A stretch of DNA of 64,000 nt, taken from positions 44,390,360-44,454,359 of the forward strand of contig CM065295.1 in the NCBI GenBank assembly GCA_032871835.1, read 5' to 3'. Below are positions 44,411 to 56,319 of this stretch, one piece after another. A program made the position numbers and the translations under genes. How positions within the stretch are numbered: position 1 is the first letter of the stretch; each line of letters opens with the position of its first letter. Below the pieces are notes generated by a model that worked only from the letters and a program-made list of their open reading frames with translations, did not search any database and had not been told where the DNA came from. Source of the stretch: Dipteronia dyeriana (lineage: Eukaryota > Streptophyta > Magnoliopsida > Sapindales > Sapindaceae).

Positions 44411-47015
44411 TGTTAGGTTTTAGTTTGTGTTGTTATTAATTCCATATCAAAATGATGTTTACCTTGTAATGACTTAGTTGTTTAGGTTCATAATGATTCA
44501 AGCTTTAAGGAAGAAGAAACAACAAGTCAAAGCAAGTTCTAAGTCTTCAAAGAAAAAGGATGCAATTTGGTTATACAAAGGTATACTAAGACCTTATCTT
44601 TCTCTTACGTGGCTTAGGCACACACATACATATCATACATTTGTGTCCCTGCATCATTGTGCACCTTTATAGGCACACATATACAATTCATTCATATGTG
44701 TCCCTGCATCGTTGTGCACAATGTATAACACATTCACACATTTAAAGATGAATGCTCATGCATTGGTATGAATATAACATGTTTTGGAATATGCATGATT
44801 GGAAACATTCTCTATGAAATTTGCATTCTAGAATAAATTGTGTTTGTGTGTGTATATGTTTGTATAACATGGATTTGAACTTGGATTTAGTCTTAAATCA
44901 TTTTTGATTGAGTTCCGGTCATTTCGGTTACTCATACTATTGATTTCAAGTTCAAAGTCAAAAGATACTACACTTTCAACTCATGTTTCATACATTGTCT
45001 TCGTCTTCATATATCGAGTCAAATTATTATTTTTTGGGTTAATTATATTATATTTCCATGTTCGTATGAGAGTTAAGGTTCATAATCCAAAAACGGATTT
45101 TAATTTTGAGTTCGGAGGCCAGAGAACGGTCGAAGAACGCGAAGGGAGCGCGAGTGATTGCACCATGGCCAATAGGCCATAAATGTGTGCAAGCCCAAGA
45201 TGGCGTGTGGCCATCTCGGCCGCACAACCTCTCTGCCCTGAGATGCCCATGCACCATCTCGGTGGAGCACTTCCAAGGGTGGGAAAATTGGTCTTTTCAT
45301 CTTTCATTCTTATCCCTCTCTTTATAATTCCTTTTCCTCTCACATTTCATTCTAAGAAGAAATTCAAATCAAGTGTGCAGAATTTTCTCTCTAAATTTTC
45401 TCACCTTCCAAACACCATAAACTTTTTCATTTGAACTTCGATTTAAGTGATTCGAAGTTGAGCGTGTTCATCTATTCATCCTCTATCTTTTCTCTGAAGG
45501 TTTGAGTTTATTTTGCTGCTGGTTTTTGTGTCTAGTCATACAAAAACTAGACTGCACCTAGATCAACTAAGGTATTGATTTTCTCTCTAAGTTTTCTTTT
45601 AAAAATTGATCAATTGCCTTGGGTTTTCTTCTTCTACATATATTTTTATATTGTGAGTGTTTTGATTTGTGTTTTGAACATTTTCAAAGCTAGATTGAAT
45701 TTCAATTGAAATCATACTTGTTGAGTTATGTTTTGATTTTGCCTATGTTATCACATGTTTGGGATTGTATTGTGCTAGCTTTGATTCTAGGACTATTTTA
45801 TGATCTTTGATTGAATGATTTTGAGATAAATAGTTCTTCACATGTATTAGGCTCTCTTGGCCGAAGTTCTCACATAATACATGTGTTTATGTTTTTTTGA
45901 GCTATTCATGTGATTTGTTGAATCTATGATTAGGAATATGCTCTAGAACTTATGCTTAGATCTATTTTACTTTGTCATATGATTTTAGCATGTTTTAGGT
46001 TTTTGTGATTTAAACTTGATCTTGTTATTTGTTGATAATATCTTTTGATTCAAGTTTAGATATATGCATGAATCTAGTTTGTGATTAATGTTGAACATAT
46101 TTTACATGATCTAGATTGACTACTCATGCATGATTAACTAGACTATATGTGATTTGTGCATTCATGCTCATGTCTAGTATTTTCCATAGGATGTGTTGAT
46201 CATAGCATTCTATGTTACGTGCTTGTTTGCGTTTTGCATTCATGATCACCTATATGCCTTGTGAGAAGAAAGTCTTGACAATAGGTGTGAGACCTATGGT
46301 GTTGAACAAGAAGTCTTGGCAAGAGGTGTGAAGCCTCGGATTGTCGAGCAAGGAAGTCTTGGCTAGAGGTGTGAAGCCTTGGATAGTCGAGCAAGAAGTC
46401 TTGTCTAGAGTTGGGAGAACTCGATTAGTTGAGCAAAGAAGTCTTGACTAGAGTCAGAAAGACTCGGATAGTTGAGCAAGAAGTCTTGCCTTGGGTTGTG
46501 AAGATCCAGATAAGGTGAGCAAGGAAGACTTGATAAGAGGTGTAAAGCCTCGGATTGTTGAGCATAGGGCGACAACTTCTATAGTAGGATATGAAGGTAG
46601 TTTCTAGGAGAAGAGGTCACTTGAGAGATTGTACTTGTCTTATCTACTAGTGGATTTTGTTTGCCGGTGGCTGCTAGCCTGTGGATGTTTCCTCTAGGAG
46701 GTTTACCACGTTATATCTTGTGTCAGCTTTTCTCTATCCCTATATCTTTGATATTAGTATTGTGGATAGAACTTTTTATGTATGTTGACTTCCTTTCTAT
46801 GAAATTGATTTTATATGTATTTCAATTGCTTGTTTGCATCACACTTTACTTGTGTTTTATATATTGATTAATTGTCTTTAATTAATATATATTGTGATAC
46901 AAGCAATCTAGAGGGAAAAACTTTTGTTTGTTTCTAAGAGTGTCGAAAAAGGTGTCTAACCTATTCACCCCCCATCTAGGTTAGCCTTGAGCATTTAACC
47001 GTGATTGTATTTTCA
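44411..47015 (+). repeat. Copia 5' LTR (2605 bp)
   Basis: TGTTAGGTTTTAG...GTATTTTCA. Its first 100 bp differ from the 3' LTR at about four positions. It contains a minisatellite (46255-46575). Short ORFs in it (for example 45048-45343 minus) are repeated in the other LTR and are not genes. Confidence 0.93.
46255..46575 (+). repeat. LTR minisatellite, ~40-45 bp x 7
   Basis: Units contain AAGTCTTGGCTAGAGGTGTG and AAGCCTTGGATAGTCGAGCA-like blocks. The same array is in the 3' LTR at 54150-54475. Confidence 0.88.
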
Positions 47016-47017
47016 AT

Positions 47018-47029
47018 TGGTATCAAAGC
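47018..47029 (+). other. Copia primer-binding site (tRNA-iMet)
   Basis: TGGTATCAAAGC, two bases after the LTR end; one mismatch to TGGTATCAGAGC. Confidence 0.85.
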
Positions 47030-47099
47030 AGGACACTAGATTGCACTTAGTGTGAATTCGGGGTGATACTTTCACGGTTTTTGCAAGGCGTCTGGAGTC

Positions 47100-49140
47100 A
47101 TGGGTTTACAAGATGATGTAATGGCGGAAGGAGCCTTAAATACTAGGCCACAATTACTTCATGGCACTAACTATGGGTATTGGAAGTTGAGGATGAAAGC
47201 CTACATCCGCTCTATTGATGAAAGGGCTTGGATGGTAGTGGAAAAAGGTTATAGTCCTCCTACCAAGGTTTTAGAGGATGGAACCATGGTACTCAAGCCA
47301 ATGAGTGAGTGGACAACGAATGAGTTTGAGGTTGCTAAATGGTACAATCGTGCTATGAATGCCATCTTTAGAGGAGTTGATGGGCATCAATTCTCCTACA
47401 TTCAAAATCTTGAATCCGTAAAAGAAGATTGGGATACTCTCCAAGTTACTAATGAAGGAACCTTAGCGGTGAAGAAATCGAGACTTCAAATGTTGGCATC
47501 ACAATTTGAGGGTTTAAGTCTGGGTGAGGAAGAAAAGTTTGAAGACTTCTAATTCCGACTTCTTAACATAGCTAACCAATGTCAAGCACTTGGAGTACCT
47601 ATCTCAAAAGAGCGTTTAAATTGGAAAATCCTTAGGTCTCTTCCTAAGAGATTCAAATCAAAGGTGACGGCCATTGAGGAAAGCAAGGATGTGGATAGTT
47701 TGCATATTGATGAGTTGCTTGGGTCTTTCCAAACTTATGAGATGTGATTGAAGCCAAAGATCAAGAGTAAGGGAATCGCTCTCAAAGCTATTGAGGAGGA
47801 GAGTGATGATGAAAATGAAGAAATGGCACTCTTGGTTAGAAGGTTCAAGAAGTTTCTAAAGAAGAATGTCAAGCTTAAAGGCAAGTCTTCTAAGGAAAAA
47901 GGAGTCAAGAGAACATCATCTCCAAGGATTGTGAAGAATAGTCAAACCATGAACAAGAAAGAGGTTCAATGCTAAAATTGTTAAGGTTTTGGTCACTTTG
48001 CTAGTGAGTGCACCAAGAAGCCATCTAAGAAAGACAAGAAAGGCAAAGTGTTGGCGGCTACTTAGAGTGATGATAATTCTAGTGATAATGAGAGCTCTAG
48101 TAGTGAGTCTTCAAGTGATGAAGAGATGGTGAGCAACTTTGTAGCTCTAACGGCTTCTTATTCTCCACTAGATGTTAGCAGTACAATATCTTTGAACAAG
48201 GACCTTGATGCAAATCATGATGGAAGCTCTAGTTCCATTCCTACTAATCTTGAGTTGTTGAAAATGATTAAAAAGCTTGAAGAAGCTAGAGACAATGCTC
48301 AAAGAGAAGTAGTTGAGAAGGATGATTTGATCAAGAAGCAACTAGATGAGTTTGTGGTTGTTACTCGTAGACTTCTTGGTGAAAAAGTTGATATTGTGAA
48401 TAAATTTAGAGAACTTGAAAAGATAAACCTCGGGAAGGATATTGTGATATCCTCTTTGAGGACGAGAGAACAAGAATTGATGGAAGAGATAGACACTGCT
48501 AAGGAGGCTATCAAGGACTTAGTGAATGATTCAGTTAGTGTGTCTAGTGTTAGGAATCTTGTTAACTCTTATAGTGGTAAAGACGACTTGGTAGTTGAAG
48601 ATGAGCTCTTGGAAGCACCATTTCCTACACACTTTGATGAATTCGTGAATGATAAGAAACCACAAAAGAAGAGAAGACCAAAAGCCAAGAAGAAGTTGGC
48701 GAACAATGTATCTTTGCAAACTCCTAGTGAAGCTAGTTCAACTCCAAAAGATACAATCTCATCTTTTATTCCAATTTGCCATTATTGCAACACAATAGGT
48801 CACATTAAGCCTAGGTGTTATAAATATATTGAAAAATGCAAATTAGGAAATGAATCTAGGGATAACGAGATTAAGCTTCAACTTGAACATGCTAAGGCCT
48901 TGAAAGTTGAGAAAATGATAATATTGCTAAGCATTAGAAAAGATTTTGGAGTAGAAAGAATTCTAATATTGTTCAACTTGACAAAGCTTGTGTTAAAAAT
49001 ATTAAGGAAGAGTGTGTTAATGATATTCTTGTTAATCAAGTCATTGAAGGACTTTACTCTAGATTTAACATTGTTGTCAAGGATGATATTGGAAATGTTT
49101 GTGTAGGTACACCCAAGAACTGGTTGTTCAAGGGTGAGTG
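47100..49140 (+). pseudogene. Copia SIRE-like gag with two zinc knuckles
   Basis: ATG 47100 opens MGLQDDVMAEGALNTRPQLL, then the UBN2/gag domain (GTNYGYWKLRMKAYIRSIDE, WTTNEFEVAKWYNRAMNAIF, LAVKKSRLQMLASQFEGL). The same frame continues through nonsense codons at 47550, 47745, 47973, 47982 and 48063. A first knuckle NC.GFGHFASEC (~47980) with its first Cys before a stop, a Ser/Asp-rich part, a coiled-coil-like 48230-48540, a Lys-rich KKPQKKRRPKAKKK and a second knuckle CHYCNTIGHIKPRC (48777-48818) follow. A frameshift near 48930 precedes its fading end. Gag would form the particle and bind RNA. Confidence 0.88.
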
Positions 49141-50836
49141 CTCTTATCACTAAAATAAGAAGCACATGTGAGATAGCTTTGAGGCTATATATCAATTGTG
49201 TTGAGAATTCTTGCTTGCTAGCTTTGAATACTCCATGTATTGATATGAACTTGGTTATCTCACATCATGTTTGTTATGATGGTCAAAATTTGTTGATTAA
49301 CTTTGAAGAATTTCTTTTGTTATATGTGTTGATTGAGTTGAGATATTATGCTTTTTACACTTTTATTGTGAAACATCGTCAACTTGGTACCATGAGGACA
49401 TTCAAGGCAAGAGTGCTCATAAAAAGGGCAGAAGTATGATATTTGGTGAATATAATGTGCAAAAAGGTATCTCTATACTCTATTGCATGTTCTCTTAGAT
49501 ATTCATCTTTTGACTTAATTTTTGACATACATCTCATAGCCTGTCATATTAGAGAATTTTGTATAGCATACATATGGTTCTCATTGACATTTGCTATTTT
49601 AGGATCTGATAGTGATATTGTTGACATTGATCTTAACTTTGATGATTGTTTGTGTATAGTATATTGAGTGGCATTACCTTTGAAAATATGAGCTTCATAT
49701 TCTTTGAAAACTACTCATTAGAGAAGTAATGATCTTGAATAAGTCTCTACTTATTGTTTTTAGATCATGTGCTTATGAGCCATAAAATCTTGGTTTTCTA
49801 AAATTGCACCTTGCTTCTCTTATATGTTTTGCTAATAGATTGAGTTTACTAATATGTAAACATTGGATACACCTTGAAGTTTTTGTGCTTAAGTACATTT
49901 AAAATGACTTATGGTTAGTATCTATTATACTTTGGCAATTATATAGAACTCAACGAGCACCTTCATGGAAAGGGCTACACACATTGGTTGTGAAAGCTAC
50001 CCAATGTTGGAAAGAGCTACACCATTGTGATGAGTGAAAGCCATCATGAAGTGAATTTTTGTTTATGTAAAAAAAATGGAAAAATCAAAGAAGTGTTGAA
50101 ATGAAATCAATAAAAAAAAATCTCTGATTCAAAGCCTAAAAAGAAAATGAGGAAGGCTTAAAAATGAGTTTAGTTGGAAATCAAATGAGCTCGGGTTGAA
50201 AAACAGAAATGGGATGATGAGCCACATGCACACACATGCTCATATGTTGAAATCTATTCTCTTAATAGCAAAAATTTCGGATGATAATCGGTTTGACTTT
50301 TTATGGAAAAAGCTTAAGATGAATAGTTGTTGGAAATTGTTTGCATGTTGATTATCAAACTACTTCTTGATATATATTTGAAGAATATCTCTCTCACACA
50401 CACACTTTGTTTATGAGTATAATGATATCTTTGCAATTGTTGAAGAATTATGAGAGAACTTGAAAAATCTTTGTGTATCTCTCTTAGCTTATGAAGCTTA
50501 TTTTGTTGATACTTCTTCAAATTGCTTGAATGTGTGATTGTGTGAATATCTTTGTGAAATCTATGCTATCATTGATTTTAGTTATAGCATTTATCAAGGG
50601 GGAGCATTGTATGCTAGACATTGTTCTCTTTTATGATATGTTCACATGCTTCATTTTGTTACATGTTGGCATATTTTGACTTAAGGATACTTGTAAGATA
50701 TTACTCACTATCTTTGTCTTGCAAGATGATTCATTCTTAAGTCATATGTCATTTTTTTATATATTTGTGACCAATAAGCTTGTTTTGTCTTTCACTCACT
50801 TTTGTATGTTTATAGCATCTTATTTCACAAGAACAA
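49141..50836. other. Copia internal region where pol should be: no pol recognised
   Basis: AT-rich DNA with only short ORFs and no integrase, RT or RNase H motif on either strand. A small repeat of AAAGGGCTACAC / GAAAGCTACCC type is at 49970-50035. A full SIRE pol needs ~4 kb, so a large deletion or replacement is implied. Confidence 0.65.
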
Positions 50837-51893
50837 ATGGGAAGAACTAAAGTTACCGGAAGTGGAAATCAATCGAATCCCATTGTGAAAGCCAAGTCAA
50901 CCTCAAAGGGATCCAAAGCTTCAAGGTCAAAGGATTTAGGGATCTTTGCAACTAAGAAGATATTTCAAGAGAGAGGCATTGACATAGGTAAATATAAAGA
51001 TTCTTATGTTCTTAAATGAATTAAGGATAGAAATTGGGAATCTTAGGTGAGCATAATAGGAATAGTGAATGACACTATTGTTAGAGAATTTTATCATGAA
51101 TATAGAGAGAGTGCCACCTTATTGGATGCTTTGATGGATGTTAGGGGTGTTGTGTTTAGAGTTAACCCGGTAAACATTAACAAGTTTCTTGGGCTAACCA
51201 GTGATATTGATTCAAACTTTCTAGATGTTGATATCATTGAGAATCTTAATATCATGGGCAGAACTCTATGTGACAATGCTTCTTTTGAGTGGAAAGGTAG
51301 AGCATATATTAGTCAACATGAGTTAACTAAGGCAAGTGCATTTTGGCTTCTTTTCATTTGCACATATATTATTGGATCTTCGAATTCAACCGAGTTCAAT
51401 AAAGACAATATCAAGTATATGCCTTAGTGACTAATCAACCTATAAACCTTGGGGATTTGCTTATGTTTTATTTGGATAATGCAGCTTTCTCAACTAGAGG
51501 AGATAAGAAGCTTTCATTACCGGGTTTATAACTTCTTTGTGTTTAGCTCGTGGTGTTCAAAGTAGTGGATATGATATGTTAGTACAACCCTTGGAAAAGT
51601 ATAGTGATAAACGTGTGTCATATATGTCATTAAGGATAAGGGTAAGACATGTGATACTTTTTGACTATTTAGTAGTTCACAAGTTGATTGTCAAGTGACT
51701 AGCGTGAACATTCTTTCGGATTGGGCATTACATTTGAAGAAGAAGGTTGATGAGCTTAGTGCTATAGTTGAAAAACAAGATGCTAGAATAAAAGAGCTGG
51801 AGGAGTGTATTGCATCAAGTTCAAGACCACCTCTCAAGCATTATGTTTGGTTAACTACACACACATCTTTCTTTGGTGGATCTAGTAGCTAGT
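50837..51893 (+). pseudogene. Copia env-like / third ORF ('putative plant transposon protein' domain)
   Basis: ATG 50837 opens MGRTKVTGSGNQSNP and a basic Ser/Lys-rich N-terminus. The conserved part follows in the same frame: KDRNWES, VSIIGIVNDTIVREFYHEYR, VRGVVFRVNPVNINKFLGL, and EWKGRAYISQHELTKASAFW. I recognise this as the domain common in Athila and SIRE elements between pol and the 3' LTR (RNW...VREFY...VRG). Stops at 51017 and ~51044, then after 51427, break it. 51695-51892 encodes a heptad-like segment (KKKVDELSAIVEKQDARIKE). No signal peptide or transmembrane helix is seen, so true envelope function is unsupported. Confidence 0.7.
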
Positions 51894-52328
51894 ATTTGAG
51901 TCTCATGGTATATTTCTTACCTTTTGGTATCATTTCTTGTCAAAAAGGGGGAGAAAGAGTTGTTAAGAGTTGCTAGTTACTTAGTTTCCTTTTTATGTTG
52001 TTTTTGTGAACTTTTAAACTTTCAATGGCTTGTAATAATTAGTCATAAGATTTGGTTAAGAATTCTTGTATTTGGCATTTATTGAGGGGGAGATACATGT
52101 ATTTGTGGACTTAATTGTATATTCTTATCCATATTATATGTTGTCATTTGTTGTTTTTCTCTTGTAAATGCATTGTGCTTTGAGATGATTTGTAGGTTGC
52201 TTCAAGAGAAGATCAAGATGAAGTTCAAGATTTGGTGAAGATTAGTTATAGGAATCTTACTCATTGTGACCTATCTTCATTTTTATATTTGTAGTAAATG
52301 TATAGGTGTTTTGACATGGAATTTTCCA

Positions 52329-52339
52329 AAGAGGGAGAT
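52329..52339 (+). other. Copia polypurine tract
   Basis: AAGAGGGAGAT directly before the 3' LTR. Confidence 0.8.
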
Positions 52340-54902
52340 TGTTAGATTTTAGTTTGTGTTGGCATTAATTTCATATCAAAATGATGTTTACCTTGTAATG
52401 ACTTAGTTGTTTAGGTTCATAATGATTCAAGCTTTAAGGAAGAAGAAACAACAAGTCAAAGCAAGTTCTAAGTCTTCAAAGAAAAAGGATGCAATTTGGT
52501 TATACAAAGGTATACTAAGACCTTATCTTTCTCTTACGAGGCTTAAGCACACACACACATATCATACATTTGTGTCCCTGCATCATTGTGCACCTTTATA
52601 GGCACACACATACAATTCATTCATGTGTCCCTGCATCGTTGTGCACCATGTATAACACATTCACACACTTAAAGATGAATGCTCATGCATGATTGGAAAC
52701 TATCTCTATGTAGTTTGCATTCTAGTGTGAATTGTGTTTGCGTGTGTATATGTTTGTATAACATGGATATTGAACTTGTATTTAGTCTTAAATCATTCTT
52801 GATTGAGTTCCGGTCATTTTGGTTACTCATACTATTGATTTCAAGTTCAAAGTCAAAAGATACTACACTTTCAACTCATGTTTCGTACATTGTTTTCATC
52901 TTCATATATCAAGTAGAATTATTATTTTTTGGTTTGATTATCTTATATTTCCATGTCTGTGTGAGAGTTATGGTTCGTAATCCACAAACAGATTCGAATT
53001 CTGAGTTCGGAGGCCGGAGAACGGTCGAAGAACGCGAAGGGAGCGTGAGGAATTGCACCATGGCCAAAAGGCCATGAAGGTCTGCAAGCCCGAGATGGCA
53101 CATGGCCATCTCGGCCGCACAACCTTGCTGCCCTGAGATGCCCACATGCCATCTCGGGGGAGCACTTCCAAAGGTGGGAAAATTGGTCTTTTCATCTTTC
53201 ATTCTTATCCCTCTCTTTATAATTCGTTTTCCTCTCACATTTCATTCTAAGAAGAATTTAAAATCAAGTGTGCAGAATTTTCTCTCTAAATTTTCTCACC
53301 TTCCAAACACCATAACTTTTTCTTTTGAACTCCGATTTGAGTGATTCAAAGTTGAGAGTGTTCATCTATTCATCCTTTATCTTTTCTCTAAAGGTTTGAG
53401 TTTATTTTGCTGCTGGTTTTGGTGTCTAGTCATACAAAACGAGATTGCACCTAGATCAACAAAGGTATTGATTTTCTCTCTAAGTTTTCTTTTAAAACTT
53501 GATCAATTGCCTTGGGTTTTCTTCTTCTACATAAATTTTTTATATTGTGAGTGTTTTGATTTGTGTTTTGAACACTTTCAAAGCTAGATTGAATTTCAAG
53601 TGAAATCATACATGTTGAGTTAGGTTTTGATTTTGCCTATGTTATCACATGTTTGGGATTGTATTGTGCTAGCTTTGATTCTAGGACTATTTTGTGATCT
53701 TTGATTGATTAATTTTGAGATAAATAGTTCTTCACATGTATTAGGCTCTCTTGGCCGAAATTCTCACATAATACATGTGTTTATGTTCTTTTGAGATATT
53801 CATGTGATTTGTTGAATTTTTGATTAGGAATATGCTCTAGAACTTATGCTTAGATCTGTTTTACTTTGTCATATGATTTTAGCATGTTTTAGGTTTTTGT
53901 GATTTAAACTTGATCTTGTTATTTGTTGATAATATCTTGTGATTCAAGTTTAGATATATGCATGAATCTAGTTTGTGATTAATGTTGAACATATTTTACA
54001 TGATCTAGATTGACTACTCATGCATGATTAACTAGACTATATGTGATTTGTGCATTCATGCTCATGTCTAGTATTTTCCATAGGATGTGTTGATCATATC
54101 ATTCTATGTTGTGTGCTTGTTTTCATTTTGCATTCATGATTACCTTGATGCCTTGTGAGAAGGAAGTCTTGACAATAGGTGTGAGACCTATGGTGTTGAG
54201 CAAGAAGTCTTGGCAATAGGTGTGAAGCCTCGGATTGTCGAGCAAGGAAGTCTTGGCTAGAGGTGTGAAGCCTTGGATAGTCGAGCAAGAAGTCTTGCTT
54301 AGAGTTGGGAGATCTCGGATAGGTGAGCAATGAAGTCTTGACTAGAGTCAGGAAGACTCGGATAGTTGAGAAAGAAGTCTTGCCTTGGGTTGTGAAGATC
54401 CGGAGAAGGTGAGCAAGGAAGTCTTGACAAGAAGTGTGAAGCCTCGGATTGTTAAGCATAGGGTGGCAACTTCTAGATTAGGATAGGAGGGTAGTTTCTA
54501 GCTAAAGAGGTCACTTGAGAGATTGTACTTGTCTTATCTACTAGTGGATTTTGTTTGCCGGTGACTACCGGATGTTTCCTCTTAGGAGGTTTACCACGTT
54601 ATATCTTGTGTCAACTTTTCTCTATCCCTATCTCTTTTATATTAGTATTGTGGATAGAACTTTTTATATATGTTGACTTCCTTTCTATGAAATTGATTGT
54701 ATATGTATTACAATTACTTGTTTGTATCACACTTACTTGTGTTTTATATATTGATTAATTGTCTTTAATTAATATATATTGTGACACAAGCAATCTAGAG
54801 GGACAAACTTTTGTTTGTTTCGAAGGGAGTCGAAAAATGTGTCTAACCTATTCACCATCCCTCTAGGTTAGCCTTGAGCATTCAACCGTGATTGTTTTTT
54901 CA
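52340..54902 (+). repeat. Copia 3' LTR (2563 bp)
   Basis: TGTTAGATTTTAG...GTTTTTTCA; includes the minisatellite at 54150-54475. High similarity to the 5' LTR indicates fairly recent insertion. Confidence 0.93.
54150..54475 (+). repeat. LTR minisatellite, second copy
   Basis: Same array as 46255-46575. The 121-codon minus ORF over it is only a translation of the repeat. Confidence 0.88.
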
Positions 54903-55986
54903 CTGGTGTGTTTGTGGATGTGGTGGACCTAGTGGTTGTGAAGACTGAGCTTGATTATTATTTCTCCAACTATTGTTTGGGTGATTTCTTCAACCAGGAT
55001 TGTAGGTTTGTGAGTATGGGTTGTTGAAAGTGTGCAAAGCATTGGCTTGCTCATGAATGCAATCTTTTAAGGCTGGTAAACTTGGGCAATCATGAGTGAT
55101 ATGATCATCAGAATCACATACATGGCTTGCAGTTTCTTGTACATATTTTACATGTTCACTCTTTTTAATTTCTAAAGCTTCAACTTTCCTAGCTAGGGAT
55201 TCAAATCTAGCTTGAAGGTCATGGTCTTCCCTAAGATTGTAAATGCCTTCACTAGATAGAGATGGTTATGGTTTGCTCATGGACTCATAAGAACCAATTG
55301 TGTTCTAATTTTGAGCATTTTCAGTAATGTGGTCAAGGTAGTCAAGTGCTTCTTCAAAAATTTTATCCCTGAACTCCCAATTACACATCATCTCAATGAC
55401 TTGTATACTTTGGGGTGTGAGTCCCTCGTAGAAATATGACACTATTCTCCATGTTTCAAAACCGTGATATGGATAGACATTTAACAACTCTTTGAACCTA
55501 TCCAAACATTGGTAAAGTGTTTCCCAAGGTTTTTGGGTAAATGAAGTGATTTGCCTCTTAAGATAGTTTGTTTTATGAGATGGGAAAAATTTTCTTTAAG
55601 AATTGTTGTTGCATATTATTCCAAGTTCGGATTGATCCTGACCTAAGGTTTTGTAACCAGGTTTTAGGTTTATCTTTTAAGGACAAAGGGAAAAACTTAA
55701 GTCTGATCATATCCATGCTAACATTTTGGTCAGTGCAAGTGTTACAGACTTCATCAAACTCCCTAATATGAAAATATGGGTTTTCAGATTCAAGACCGTG
55801 AAAATTAGGTAAAAGTTGAATGATTCCCAGTTTAAAATTAAAGTGTGCTGCATTTGGTGGAAAAGCTATACATGAAGGTGCTCCAGTGCGTGTAGGGTTC
55901 ATGTAGTCTCTAAGAGTTCTAGTTGGATTTGGGTTAATATGTTGGTCATGGTCAATATAAGAGGGATGATTGCTGTGTTGAGACAT
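54903..55986 (-). pseudogene. E1 gag, right of the copia insertion
   Basis: Minus ATG at 55986 (MSQHSNHPSYIDHD). The Athila gag domain follows: NFKLGIIQLLPNFHGLESEN, FHIREFDEVCNTCTDQNVSM, RLKFFPLSLKDKPKTWLQNL, WNNMQQQFLKKIFP; then after a frame break MDRFKELLNVYPYHGFETWR and WEFRDKIFEEALDYLDHITE. A knuckle-like CDSDDHITHDCPSL lies at ~55100. The frame runs into the CTGGT copia insertion and resumes at 44410. Confidence 0.9.
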
Positions 55987-56319
55987 ATTGTCAAGGTTGT
56001 CTGAAAGGTTCTCGGCTTGGTTTCCTGATGGATGTCTAAGTGGGATTTAAGTCATGTTGTTGGTAAATGTGGGTGATTGTGATCTCCTAATTAACTTGCC
56101 GCTATATGTTCGAGATCAACGTCTCATGCAAGTTTAATGAGGGCTCATGGAGATAAAATGCACAAAAATAATAAAATAAAATAAAAACTGATGAAAATAA
56201 CTAAGATGCAAAATTCTAAAGGTGTGAATGCAAATATACACAAGTGTTGGGGTAAAAGTGCAAATACCTATAAATCTATGGGCAAAAATGCAAATACAAA
56301 AATTAGAAGGACTAAAACT
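55987..56319. other. E1 leader lacking its primer site
   Basis: It aligns with 61859-62215 of E2 up to AGAAGGACTAAAA, then jumps directly to the LTR end at 56320. The ~195 bp holding the primer site and proximal leader (62218-62417 in E2) are absent. Confidence 0.7.

Larger units (their letters stand above)
44411..54902 (+). mobile_element. Ty1/copia SIRE-like element lacking pol (10.5 kb)
   Basis: LTRs of 2605 and 2563 bp (44411-47015 and 52340-54902) begin TGTTAG and end TTTTTCA/TTTTCA. A perfect target duplication CTGGT flanks the element (44406-44410, 54903-54907). It has an iMet primer site, a gag frame with two zinc knuckles, an env-like ORF before the 3' LTR and a purine tract. Long LTRs, two CCHC motifs and a third ORF are SIRE/Maximus features. 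Between gag and the env-like ORF only ~1.7 kb remains and no integrase, RT or RNase H motif is visible. Confidence 0.93.

Noticed and set aside
45048..45343. Minus-strand ORFs in the copia LTR as genes
   Set aside because: They occur at the equivalent place in both LTRs (also 52909-53238) and have no recognisable domain.
50837..51893. True retroviral-type envelope gene
   Set aside because: No signal peptide, transmembrane segment or cleavage site is visible; the conserved domain is the plant transposon protein type.
54094..54459. 121-codon repeat protein
   Set aside because: Translation of the LTR minisatellite; no independent coding evidence.
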